Assembly: GCA_035698665.1 (NCBI GenBank)
Contig: DASSBN010000026.1
Span: 1 to 64,000 of the forward strand
Direction of reading: 5' to 3'
Origin: DATEOR01 sp035698665
Lineage (GTDB): Bacteria > Actinomycetota > Thermoleophilia > Gaiellales > Gaiellaceae
Length of the DNA: 64,000 nt
A program made the position numbers and the translations under genes. The notes beneath the pieces were generated by a model that had not been told where the DNA came from, made no database searches, and saw only the letters and a list, made by a program, of their open reading frames with translations. Shown here in pieces: positions 31,800-39,710 of the stretch (positions within the stretch are counted from its first letter, which is position 1; every line of letters starts with the position of its first letter).

Positions 31800-33863
31800 G
31801 TGCCACTGACGATTCTCGAGGGGTCGACGTTCTGCGTGTCGGACGAGCGCGGGGACATCCTCGACCCCGTGATGGGCCTTTTCGCCGACGACACGCGCTT
31901 TCTCTCGCGTTGGGTGCTCACGATCAACGGCAAACGGCCGCTGCAGCTGTCGTCTGACAAGGTCGAGTACTTCTCGGCCGCGTTCTACCTCCGGAACCCG
32001 ATCGCGGGCGGCCTCGAGCAGGACGCCCTCTCGATCGGCCGCGACCGCTTCATCGGCGACGGGATGCAGGAGCACATCGTGGTCGTGAACCACTCGCAGC
32101 AGCCGGTCGAGTTCGAGCTCGCGCTCGAGATCGGGACGGACTTCGCGGACATCTTCGCCGTCAAGGAGCACGATTTCGCGCTCGGCCATCCCGACACCGC
32201 ACCGCCGCTCCCGGGCCTGGCGCACTCGGAGTTCGAGAGCGACGGAAACCAGTTCGTCTTCACGGACGGGCCGACCCGGCTGACCCAGGTTCTCCTCTCC
32301 GAGCCGGGCAACGTGAACGGCAACTCCGTCCGCTATGCGATCGCCCTCGAGCCGCGGCAGGAGTGGCGGCTGCGCGCGGACGTCATCCCGTCGGTCGACG
32401 GCGTCCGCGTCGCGCCGGCGAGAGCCGAGCGGCGGTTCGGGGACGAGATCTCGCGCGTGCGCTCGTCGCTCTCCGCCTGGCACCTGAGCGTCCCGCAGCT
32501 GCAGGCCTCCTGGGAGGAGCTCGACGCAAGCTTCCGGCAGTCGGTGGCGGACCTGGCGTCGTTGCGGATGGACGAGGACCCGCGCGTCCCGGGCCAGCTC
32601 CCGGCGGCCGGCATGCCCTGGTTCATGACGGTGTTCGGGCGCGACACGCTGCTGACCTGCCTCCAGACCCTCCTTTTCGGCCCCGAGCTCGCGCACAACG
32701 CCCTGCGGGTCCTCGCCGAGCTGCAGGCGACCGAGGACGACCCGGCGATCGACGCCGAGCCGGGGAAGATCGTCCACGAGGTGCGCCACGGCAAGGGCGC
32801 CGACGCGTGGTTCCCGCGCTACTACGGCACCGTCGATGCGACCCCGCTCTACCTCGTCCTTCTCTCCGAGGTCTGGCGCTGGACGGACGACGTGGCGCTC
32901 GTCCGCGACCTGCGGGAGCCGGCGATGCGCGCGCTCAAGTGGATCGACGAGTTCGGCGACCTCGACGGCGACGGGTTCATCGAGTACAAGCGCCGCTCGG
33001 AGCGCGGGCTCGTCAACCAGTCGTGGAAGGACTCGGGCGACTCGCAGCGTTTCCACGACGGACGTTTCGCCGAGGCGCCGATCGCGCCGTGCGAGGTGCA
33101 GGGCTACGTCTACGACGCGAAGCGCCGAACCGCCGAGCTCGCGCGCGAGGTGTGGCGTGAGCGCGACCTCGCAGACCGGCTCGAGCGGGAGGCCGAGGAG
33201 CTCCGCTCGCGCTTCGACGAGGCTTTTTGGTGCGAGGACCGCGGCGGCTACTACGCCCTCGCGCTCGACGGCGACAAGCGCCGCGTCGACTCGTTGACGT
33301 CGAACATCGGCCATCTGCTCTGGAGCGGGATCGTCCCGTCCGAACGGGCTGACGCGATCGTCGACCAGCTGATGGGAGACGAGCTCTGGTCAGGATGGGG
33401 CGTGCGGACGATGTCCGCCGGCGATGCAGCCTTCAACCCGCTCTCGTATCACAACGGAACGGTCTGGCCCCACGACAACTCCATCATCGCCTGGGGGCTT
33501 GCGCGCTACGCGCGGTGGCCGGAGGCGCAGCGCATCGCCCGCCGCATGCTCACGGCCGCAGGCCACTTCCAGCACCAGCTCCCCGAAGTTTTCGCAGGGT
33601 TCTCGCGGACGGCGACCCCCTTTCCGATCGCCTACCCGACGGCTGCGCGCCCGCAGGCGTGGGCGGCCGGGACGCCGGTGCTCCTCCTCCAGCTCCTGCT
33701 CGGCCTGCGGCCCGACCAGCGCACGGCGGCGATCGTCTCCAACGCGCCTCCGGAGTTGCCATCATGGCTCGGGTCGCTGAAGCTCTCCGGGGTACGCGCG
33801 TTCGGCCGGCCGTGGGACGTTCGTGCCGAAAATGGGGAAGTAACAGTGGAAGAGCGGGAATGA
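31800..33863 (+). CDS. Glycogen-debranching-type amylo-alpha-1,6-glucosidase family protein
   Basis: A 687-residue protein. The N-terminal beta-sandwich (about 1-195) is the GDE_N_bis type: LTILEGSTFCVSDERGDILD, then LFADDTRFLSRWVL. The C-terminal (alpha/alpha)6 barrel spans about 230-670 and has PWFMTVFGRDTLLT, LVNQSWKDSGDSQRFHDG, and SYHNGTVWPHDNSIIAWGL, the acid-rich motifs of this glucosidase group. The family hydrolyses alpha-glucosidic bonds in glycogen-like or compatible-solute substrates. Seven bases separate it from the SDR, and it overlaps a GT4 glycosyltransferase by four bases (ATGA), so the two likely act on one sugar pathway. Confidence 0.88.
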   Translation: MPLTILEGSTFCVSDERGDILDPVMGLFADDTRFLSRWVLTINGKRPLQLSSDKVEYFSAAFYLRNPIAGGLEQDALSIGRDRFIGDGMQEHIVVVNHSQQPVEFELALEIGTDFADIFAVKEHDFALGHPDTAPPLPGLAHSEFESDGNQFVFTDGPTRLTQVLLSEPGNVNGNSVRYAIALEPRQEWRLRADVIPSVDGVRVAPARAERRFGDEISRVRSSLSAWHLSVPQLQASWEELDASFRQSVADLASLRMDEDPRVPGQLPAAGMPWFMTVFGRDTLLTCLQTLLFGPELAHNALRVLAELQATEDDPAIDAEPGKIVHEVRHGKGADAWFPRYYGTVDATPLYLVLLSEVWRWTDDVALVRDLREPAMRALKWIDEFGDLDGDGFIEYKRRSERGLVNQSWKDSGDSQRFHDGRFAEAPIAPCEVQGYVYDAKRRTAELAREVWRERDLADRLEREAEELRSRFDEAFWCEDRGGYYALALDGDKRRVDSLTSNIGHLLWSGIVPSERADAIVDQLMGDELWSGWGVRTMSAGDAAFNPLSYHNGTVWPHDNSIIAWGLARYARWPEAQRIARRMLTAAGHFQHQLPEVFAGFSRTATPFPIAYPTAARPQAWAAGTPVLLLQLLLGLRPDQRTAAIVSNAPPELPSWLGSLKLSGVRAFGRPWDVRAENGEVTVEERE

Positions 33864-34900
33864 AGATCGCAGTCCTCAGTCCAGTGTGGTTCCCGGTGCC
33901 GCCGACCCGCTACGGCGGAATCGAGTGGATCGTGTCGCTCCTGGCCGAGGGCCTCGTCCGGGCCGGGCACGAAGTTTCGCTCTTCGCCTCGGGCGACTCG
34001 AGCACGCAGGCGGAGCTCGTCTCGGTCTACGACGAGGCGCCTTCCGAGAAGATTGGCACGACGCAGGTCGAGCTCCGGCACGCGCTCTCCTGCTTCGAGC
34101 ACGCGGACGAGTTCGACGTCATCAACGACCACAGCGGGCCGCTCGGGGCCATGCTCGGGGGCGCCGTGGAGACCCCGGTCGTCCACACCGTGCACGGGCC
34201 GCTCGGCGGGGAGCCGGGCCTCCTGTACTCCTCGCTGAGCAAAGTCTGCCCCGAGGTCGGCCTGATCTCGCTCTCCATGAACCAGCGCAAGCCGCTCCCG
34301 GACCTCAACTGGGTGGCGAACTGCCCGAACGCGCTCGAGCTCGAGGTCTATCCCGTGCATCCGCGCAAGGGCGACTACCTCCTCTTCCTCGGGCGTATGA
34401 GCCCCGAGAAGGGCGCGCATCGCGCCATCGAGGTCGCCAAGGAGACCGGCCTGCCACTCCTCCTCGCCGGGAAGATGCAGGATCACGCCGAGAAGGCGTA
34501 CTTCGAGGAGCACGTGCGCCCGAACCTCGGCTGGGGCATCGAGTACCTCGGCGAGGTCGACCAGTCGAAGAAGGTCGACCTCCTCCAGAACGCGCGCGTC
34601 ACGCTCTTCCCGATCGAGTGGGAGGAGCCCTTCGGGCTCGTCATGATCGAGTCGATGGCATGCGGGACTCCCGTGATCGCCACGCGGTGGGGCGCCGTCC
34701 CCGAGGTCATCGACGACGGGCGCACCGGCGTCATCGTCGAGGACTACAAGGAGATGCCGGACGTGATCGACCGCGCAGCTGCCCTCGATCCGATGGAATG
34801 CCGCCGCTACGTCGAGGAGCGCTTCTCTTCGGAGCGCATGGTGCGCGACTATGAAGAGGCCTACGCGAAGGCCCTCGAAGGCGCGGCGGCGGCCGCCTAG
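33860..34900 (+). CDS. Glycosyltransferase family 4 protein
   Basis: A 346-residue GT-B fold protein. The N-terminal acceptor domain opens MKIAVLSPVWFPVPPTRYGG, with the GGIE turn. The donor domain has YLLFLGRMSPEKGAHRAIEV, LFPIEWEEPFGLVMIESMAC and GTPVIATRWGAVPEV, carrying the E-x7-E motif of GT4 retaining enzymes. It moves a sugar from a nucleotide donor; donor and acceptor are not clear. Co-translation with the debranching-type glucosidase suggests storage or osmolyte glucan metabolism. Its stop shares CTAG with the converging YugP gene. Confidence 0.88.
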   Translation: MKIAVLSPVWFPVPPTRYGGIEWIVSLLAEGLVRAGHEVSLFASGDSSTQAELVSVYDEAPSEKIGTTQVELRHALSCFEHADEFDVINDHSGPLGAMLGGAVETPVVHTVHGPLGGEPGLLYSSLSKVCPEVGLISLSMNQRKPLPDLNWVANCPNALELEVYPVHPRKGDYLLFLGRMSPEKGAHRAIEVAKETGLPLLLAGKMQDHAEKAYFEEHVRPNLGWGIEYLGEVDQSKKVDLLQNARVTLFPIEWEEPFGLVMIESMACGTPVIATRWGAVPEVIDDGRTGVIVEDYKEMPDVIDRAAALDPMECRRYVEERFSSERMVRDYEEAYAKALEGAAAAA

Positions 34901-35577
34901 TCGCGCAGGTACGCCAGGACGAAATAGAGGAGCTGGGTGAGCGCGGCCAGCGCGCCGGCGACGTACGTGAGCGCCGCAGCGGTCAGCACCTTCTGGACTC
35001 CGGCCGACTCGTCGGCGGTGACCAGGCCGAGCGTTCTCAGCTGCTGGCCGGCCCGCTTGGACGCGTTGAACTCCACCGGGAGCGTGACGATGTGGAAGAG
35101 GACGGCGACCGCGTAGACCAGGATCGCGATCGTGATCAGGTTCAGCGCGTTCAGGAGCACGCCGGCCATGAGGAGCCAGATCCAGGTGTTCGACGCGATC
35201 GCGACGACAGGGAACATGGCGCCCCGCAGTCGCAGGGCCGTATAGCCCGCCTGGTGCTGCAGCGCGTGGCCGCTCTCGTGCGCGGCGACGGCTGCCGCGG
35301 CGACGGTCTTCGGGTCGTAGACCGGCGGCGAGAGGTGGAGCGCCCGCTTCCGCGGGTCGTAGTTGTCGGAGAGCGCGCCCGCGCCGGAGCGGTCGACCGG
35401 CACCTGCTCGAGCCCGTTTCGGTCGAGGATCTGCCGCGCGACATCCGCGCCCGTCAGCCCGGACATGAGCTCGACGTGCGAGTAGCGCTCGAAGGTCTTC
35501 TTCAACCACCACTGCACGGCAAGCCCGATGAGCAGGGTCGGGACGAGCAGCAGGATGTAGAGCCCCCAGTCGTTCAT
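34897..35577 (-). CDS. YugP-type membrane zinc metallopeptidase
   Basis: A 226-residue protein. Helix 1 is at the N-terminus (LYILLLVPTLLIGLAVQWWL). The zinc site VAAHESGHALQHQ (HExxH form) is at about 96-108. Three to four helices follow (FPVVAIASNTWIWLLMAGVL, LITIAILVYAVAVLFHIVTL), with LPVEFNAS between them, whose Glu is the third zinc ligand in this family (PF04298, neutral zinc metallopeptidase). It is expected to cleave membrane or membrane-near proteins; the substrate is unknown. Confidence 0.9.
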   Translation of the reverse strand: MNDWGLYILLLVPTLLIGLAVQWWLKKTFERYSHVELMSGLTGADVARQILDRNGLEQVPVDRSGAGALSDNYDPRKRALHLSPPVYDPKTVAAAAVAAHESGHALQHQAGYTALRLRGAMFPVVAIASNTWIWLLMAGVLLNALNLITIAILVYAVAVLFHIVTLPVEFNASKRAGQQLRTLGLVTADESAGVQKVLTAAALTYVAGALAALTQLLYFVLAYLRD

Positions 35578-35598
35578 CGCTCTGATCTTAGGTGGAAG

Positions 35599-36747
35599 CT
35601 AGGACGGGCTTGCGACGATCGTCGCAAGCGCGTGCTCGAGATCGGCGACGAGGTCGTCGGCCGACTCGATCCCGACGGAGAGGCGCACGAGGGTCGGCGG
35701 CACGGCGAAGGGCGCGTTGGCCGTCGACGCGTGCGTCATCTGCGCCGGCTGCTCGATGAGGCTCTCGACCCCGCCGAGGCTCTCGGCGAGCTGCCAGACC
35801 TTCGTCTCGCCGCAGAGGCGGATGGCGGCGCCTTCCGAGGCGGCGAGGAACGAGATCATCCCGCCGAAGTCCGCCATCTGCCGGGCGGCGATGTCGTGGC
35901 CGGGGTGGTCCGGAAGGCCCGGGTAGAAGACCTTCTCGACCGCATCGTGCTCGGCGAGGAAGGCCGTGATCCGGCGCGCGTTCTCGCAGTGCTGGCGCAT
36001 GCGGACCGCGAGCGTTTTGAGCCCGCGAAGCACGAGCCAGGCGTCGAACGGGCCGGGGATCGCGCCGAGGGACTTCTGCAGAAAGCGCAACCGCTCTGCG
36101 ATCGTCGGGTCGTTCGTCGCGGCGAAGCCGCCGATCACGTCCGAGTGGCCGCCGAGGTACTTCGTCGTCGAGTGGACGACGATGTCGGCGCCGAGCTCGA
36201 GCGGGCGCTGCAGGTACGGCGTGGCGAAGGTGTTGTCGACGACGACGAGCGCGCCGACGGCGTGCGCGGCCTCGGCCGCGGCCGCGATGTCGATCACGTT
36301 CAGCAGCGGGTTCGTGGGCGACTCGAGCCAGACGATGCGCGTCTTCCCATCGAGGTGCTCCGCGAGGCGGGCTCCGATCTCCTCGGCCGAGAGGTAGGTG
36401 AAGTCGTAGCCCTTGGGCTCGTAGACCTGGGAGAACATCCGGTAGACGCCGCCGTAGACGTCGTTCACCGAGACGACGCGCTCGCCCGGGCTGACGAGGT
36501 GCATGATCGTCGTCGTCGCGCCGAGGCCGGACGAGAAGGCGAGGCCGTGGTCGGCGCTCTCGAGCGAGGCCAGGCAGGTCTCGAGCGCGGTGCGCGTCGG
36601 GTTGCCCGAGCGCGAGTAGTCGTAGCCCTTGTTCTTCCCGACCGCCTCCTGGACGTAGGTGGAGGTCTGGTAGATCGGCGTGATCACCGCCCCGGTCGCG
36701 GGGTCGGGCTCCTGCCCTTCGTGGATCGCGCGCGTCTCGAAGTCCAT
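35599..36747 (-). CDS. Cystathionine gamma-lyase/synthase (PLP, trans-sulfuration)
   Basis: A 382-residue PLP enzyme of the Cys/Met metabolism family. It opens MDFETRAIHEGQEPDPATGA. It has YDYSRSGNPTRTALE, the PLP phosphate site SSGLGATTT, the Asp in VVDNTFATPYLQ, and the Schiff-base Lys in VVHSTTKYLGGHSD. The C-terminal SVGIESADDLVADLEHAL is typical. Cystathionine beta-synthase lies just upstream, so gamma-lyase in the reverse pathway (cystathionine to cysteine) is favoured over gamma-synthase. The ATG at 36747 has TACGAT six bases before it. A longer in-frame start at 36861 runs through a REP palindrome and is rejected. Confidence 0.9.
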   Translation of the reverse strand: MDFETRAIHEGQEPDPATGAVITPIYQTSTYVQEAVGKNKGYDYSRSGNPTRTALETCLASLESADHGLAFSSGLGATTTIMHLVSPGERVVSVNDVYGGVYRMFSQVYEPKGYDFTYLSAEEIGARLAEHLDGKTRIVWLESPTNPLLNVIDIAAAAEAAHAVGALVVVDNTFATPYLQRPLELGADIVVHSTTKYLGGHSDVIGGFAATNDPTIAERLRFLQKSLGAIPGPFDAWLVLRGLKTLAVRMRQHCENARRITAFLAEHDAVEKVFYPGLPDHPGHDIAARQMADFGGMISFLAASEGAAIRLCGETKVWQLAESLGGVESLIEQPAQMTHASTANAPFAVPPTLVRLSVGIESADDLVADLEHALATIVASPS

Positions 36748-36753
36748 GGCCTG

Positions 36754-36759
36754 ATCGTA
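36754..36759 (-). promoter_or_regulatory. -10 box of the cystathionine gamma-lyase gene
   Basis: TACGAT on the minus strand, six bases before the ATG at 36747; it fixes the start. Confidence 0.5.
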
Positions 36760-36790
36760 TCCGTGCGCCGTGGACCCGGTCCGAGAATTG

Positions 36791-36916
36791 CACACCGGGG
36801 TCAGACCCCTCTGTGCTTTCCCGACATGGCGAAAAGGGCGTTTCGCCGCAACCTGCGGCATTCCTCAGCGGAGCGCGCCTCGGCGGTTTTCCACAACGGG
36901 GTCAGACCCCGGTGTC
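36791..36916. repeat. REP-type palindrome pair (possible non-autonomous RAYT element)
   Basis: CACACCGGGGTCAGACCCC (36791-36809) and GGGGTCAGACCCCGGTGTC (36898-36916) are inverted copies of one near-palindrome, with about 88 bases between. The core GGGGTCAGACCCC resembles REP sequences mobilised by IS200-like RAYT transposases. No transposase is present here. A single further copy is at 48006-48022. Confidence 0.6.
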
Positions 36917-36928
36917 TGGAACGGCCAC

Positions 36929-36949
36929 GTCCGGGGTCAGCCTCCGGAC
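36929..36949. repeat. Degenerate third REP-like hairpin
   Basis: GTCCGG-GGTCAGCCT-CCGGAC, which keeps the GGGGTCAG core but not the full palindrome. It lies 4 bases before the end of the VOC gene at 36953 and may end its transcription. Confidence 0.4.
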
Positions 36950-36952
36950 ACG

Positions 36953-37372
36953 TCAGGAGAGGAGAGTCGCGCCCTCCGCTGTGATCGTCCAGTGGGGGTT
37001 GTGCGCGACCTCCCAGGGGTGGCCGTCCGGGTCGATGAACACCCCTGAATAGCCGCCCCAGAAGGTCGGGGCGCCCGCGCGCGGGATCTCGGCGCCGGCC
37101 GCACGCGCCTCCTCGATCACCGCGTCGACCTCCTCCGGCGAGCGGCAGTTGTAGGCGAGCGTGATGCCGCCCCAGCCGCCGGGATCCTCGACGCCGCTGT
37201 CTTCGGCGAGCTGGTCGCGGCCCCAGAGCGCCACGATCATGCCGCCGGCCTGGAAGAAGACGACGTCGTCCGCTGGCGCCGCGCCCGACTGCCAGCCGAG
37301 CGCCTCGTAGAACGCGCGCGAGCGGGCAAGGTCGGAGACGCCGAGCGTCACGAGGCTGAGCCGCTGGTCCAT
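36953..37372 (-). CDS. VOC-family (glyoxalase/dioxygenase fold) protein
   Basis: A 139-residue protein with two beta-alpha-beta-beta-beta modules: LSLVTLGVSDLARSRAFYEA and GITLAYNCRSPEEVDAVIEE, ending GVFIDPDGHPWEVAHNP. The closing D-P-D-G-H-P-W-E-V-A segment carries the final metal-ligand Glu of many members, but the first-module His is replaced (TLGVSD), so the metal site may be incomplete. Its start overlaps the cystathionine beta-synthase stop by one base. Function unknown. Confidence 0.8.
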   Translation of the reverse strand: MDQRLSLVTLGVSDLARSRAFYEALGWQSGAAPADDVVFFQAGGMIVALWGRDQLAEDSGVEDPGGWGGITLAYNCRSPEEVDAVIEEARAAGAEIPRAGAPTFWGGYSGVFIDPDGHPWEVAHNPHWTITAEGATLLS

Positions 37373-38772
37373 CAGGCCTGGCTCTGCCGGCTCGCGAGGT
37401 ATTCGAGGAGGTCGGCGCGCGTGAGGACTCCGACCGGCCGGCCACCACGCGCCACCACGACCGCGGGGTTTCCGGCGGAGAGATCGGCGAACACGGTGTC
37501 CACGGACGCGCCGATCTCGACCGCGGGGAGCGGCGGCTCCATGGCGGCGGCGATGTCCTCCGAAAGCGCGTCCTGGTTTCGGAAGACCCGGTCGAGGAGG
37601 CCGCTCTCCCGAATCGACCCGACGACGTCCGCGAGCGAGGCCGCCTCGTCGCCGTTCCGCACGACCGGGATCTGCGAGATCCCGTAGCGCTGCATGAGAT
37701 CGATCGCCTCGCCGACCTTCTGGTGCGTCGCGACCGTGACGAGCTCGGGCACCTCGGGCTCCTCGTCGCGTTTGTAGGTGAGGACGGCCTGGATCGTCGC
37801 GGCCGGCGCCGAGCGCTCGAGGAAGCCGTGCTCGAGAAGCCAGTTGTCGTCGTAGACCTTGGAGAGATAGCCGCGCCCGGAGTCGGGGATGATGGTCACG
37901 AGGGTCGCGTCAGGCCCGAACCGGTCGGCCACCTGGAGCATCGCCCAGACCGCGGTGCCGCCCGAGCCGCCGACGAGGATCCCCTCCTCGCGGGCGAGCC
38001 GGCGCGCCGTTCGGAACGAGTCGCGGTCGGAGACCGTGATGAACTCGTCCACGAGCGACGGGTCGAACGTCGTGGGCCAGAAGTCCTCGCCGATGCCCTC
38101 GACGAGATAGGGGTGGACGTTGTCCGGGTTCGAGAAGATCGAGCCCTCCGGATCGGCGCCGACCACGAGCAGGTCCGGCTTTTGCTCCTTGAGATAGCGC
38201 GCCGTGCCGGTGACCGTCCCGCCGGTCCCCACCGAGAGGACGAGCGCGTCGATCTGGCCGCCGGTCTGCTCCCAGAGCTCCGGCCCGGTCGTCTCGTAGT
38301 GCGCCTGCGGGTTGGCCTGGTTCGAGTACTGGTCGGGCTTGAACGCCCCGGGGATCTCCTCCGCGAGGCGGTTCGAGACCGAGTAGTAGCTCTCGGGCGA
38401 TTCGGGCGGCACCGCGGTTGGGCAGATGACGACCTCGGCCCCGTAGGCGCGCAGGAGCGCGCGTTTCTCCTCGGCGATCTTGTCCGGCATCACGAAGACG
38501 CAGCGGTAGCCCTTGAGCGCCGCGGCAATCGCGAGGCCGACGCCGGTGTTCCCGCTCGTCGGCTCGACGATGGTGCCGCCTGGCGCGAGCTTCCCGTCCC
38601 GCTCGGCCTGCTCGATCATCTTGAGGCCGATTCGGTCCTTCACGCTTCCGCCCGGGTTCAGGTACTCGAGCTTGGCGAGAAGCGTGGGCTGCGCGTCGCG
38701 CGAGAGCCGCTGCAGGCGGACGAGCGGCGTCGAGCCGACGAGGTCGAGGACGGTGGGGTAGTCGCCGGCCAT
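37372..38772 (-). CDS. cbs: Cystathionine beta-synthase
   Basis: A 466-residue protein. The catalytic PLP domain (about 1-325) has LEYLNPGGSVKDRIGLKMIE with the Schiff-base Lys, PTSGNTGVGLAIA, and the glycine loop SVGTGGTVTGTARYLKE. Two CBS domains follow (about 340-462, with QKVGEAIDLMQRYGISQIPV and VDTVFADLSAGNPAVVVARG). No heme domain, as expected in bacteria. It condenses serine and homocysteine to cystathionine, feeding the gamma-lyase encoded downstream. CBS domains usually sense adenosyl compounds such as SAM. Confidence 0.93.
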   Translation of the reverse strand: MAGDYPTVLDLVGSTPLVRLQRLSRDAQPTLLAKLEYLNPGGSVKDRIGLKMIEQAERDGKLAPGGTIVEPTSGNTGVGLAIAAALKGYRCVFVMPDKIAEEKRALLRAYGAEVVICPTAVPPESPESYYSVSNRLAEEIPGAFKPDQYSNQANPQAHYETTGPELWEQTGGQIDALVLSVGTGGTVTGTARYLKEQKPDLLVVGADPEGSIFSNPDNVHPYLVEGIGEDFWPTTFDPSLVDEFITVSDRDSFRTARRLAREEGILVGGSGGTAVWAMLQVADRFGPDATLVTIIPDSGRGYLSKVYDDNWLLEHGFLERSAPAATIQAVLTYKRDEEPEVPELVTVATHQKVGEAIDLMQRYGISQIPVVRNGDEAASLADVVGSIRESGLLDRVFRNQDALSEDIAAAMEPPLPAVEIGASVDTVFADLSAGNPAVVVARGGRPVGVLTRADLLEYLASRQSQA

Positions 38773-38773
38773 C

Positions 38774-38791
38774 GGCCGTAACGATACGGCC
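38774..38791. promoter_or_regulatory. Palindrome over the divergent cbs/exchanger promoters
   Basis: GGCCGTA-ACGA-TACGGCC fills the 20-base gap between two divergent starts. Its centre contains TATCGT (minus strand, 38781-38786), the -10 box eight bases before the cbs ATG. A regulator bound here could control both genes. Confidence 0.45.
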
Positions 38792-38792
38792 T

Positions 38793-39710
38793 GTGTCCTC
38801 GCTCGTCAGTCTCGCCATGCTCGCAGCCGGCGTCCTTCTCGTCGTGGCCGGCGCCGAGCTCTTCTTCGAGGGGATTCTCTCGGCGGCAAGTCGCTTCGGC
38901 GTATCGGCTTTCGCGCTCACCGTCGTCATCTCGGGTTTCGAGGTCGAGAACCTCGCCGCCGGCATCGCCGCGAACCTCAACGGCCTCCCGAATGCGGCTG
39001 CGGGGACCTTCCTCGGCGGGACGACATTTCTCGCTTTGGCGGTCGCCGGCTTGGGAGCTCTCATCGCGCCGCTCGAGGCGCGCCTTCCCCGAGCCGCACT
39101 CGTCTGGACGGCCGCCGCGCCGCTCCCCTTGCTCGCCTTCGGCCTGGACGGAACGATCACGCGACTCGAAGGGGCGGCACTCGTCGCGTGGTTCGCTGTT
39201 GCTCTCCTCGGTCTCTGGCGCGCCGGCCGTTCGCTCCTCGGCGCGGGAGAAGTCCCAAAGAAGCGCTTCCTGCTGGCCCGGATCGCCGGGGGGCTCGCCG
39301 TCCTCGGCATCGGGGGCGAACTCGTCGGCGAAGGCCTCCGCCGGGTCGTCAGCGGCTTCGGCGTCTCCGAGAGCCTGCTCGGCAACACCGTCCTCGCCGC
39401 GAGCGTGGAGGCGGAGGAGGTCGGTCGAGTCGCAGTCCCGGCCCGGCGGGGCCGCGCGGACGTCGCAGTCGCGAACATCCTGGGCACGATCGTCCATTTC
39501 GCCTGCTTGAACGCTGGATTGATCGCGCTCGTGCGGCCCCTCCAGCTGGACGATGCATCACGGTTCTTGCACCTTCCGGTCGCAGCGGCGAGCCCGGCTG
39601 GCTTCGCTTGCCTCTTCGCCTTCCGCCAGGGGCTCGGTCGCATGGAGGGTGCGCTCCTCCTCGGGCTCTATGTGGTCTACCTCGCGCTGGCGATCGCCGT
39701 CAGTGCCTGA
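38793..39710 (+). CDS. Divergent sodium/calcium exchanger-family (CaCA) membrane protein
   Basis: A 305-residue protein with about ten membrane helices in two inverted halves. The alpha-repeats that hold the ion sites in this family (usually GTSLPE) read VISGFEVENLAAGI (about 46-59) and AASVEAEEVGRVAVPARRG (about 204-222). The acidic residues are kept but the surrounding motif differs. The second half keeps VANILGTIVHF, the usual VGNVxGSN position. It may carry a cation other than calcium. It overlaps purH by 11 bases at the 3' end. Confidence 0.75.
   Translation: MSSLVSLAMLAAGVLLVVAGAELFFEGILSAASRFGVSAFALTVVISGFEVENLAAGIAANLNGLPNAAAGTFLGGTTFLALAVAGLGALIAPLEARLPRAALVWTAAAPLPLLAFGLDGTITRLEGAALVAWFAVALLGLWRAGRSLLGAGEVPKKRFLLARIAGGLAVLGIGGELVGEGLRRVVSGFGVSESLLGNTVLAASVEAEEVGRVAVPARRGRADVAVANILGTIVHFACLNAGLIALVRPLQLDDASRFLHLPVAAASPAGFACLFAFRQGLGRMEGALLLGLYVVYLALAIAVSA

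Noticed and set aside
36748..36861. N-terminal extension of the cystathionine gamma-lyase by 38 codons
   Set aside because: The extension runs through a REP repeat and lacks similarity to the family; a -10 box six bases before the ATG at 36747 fixes the shorter start.
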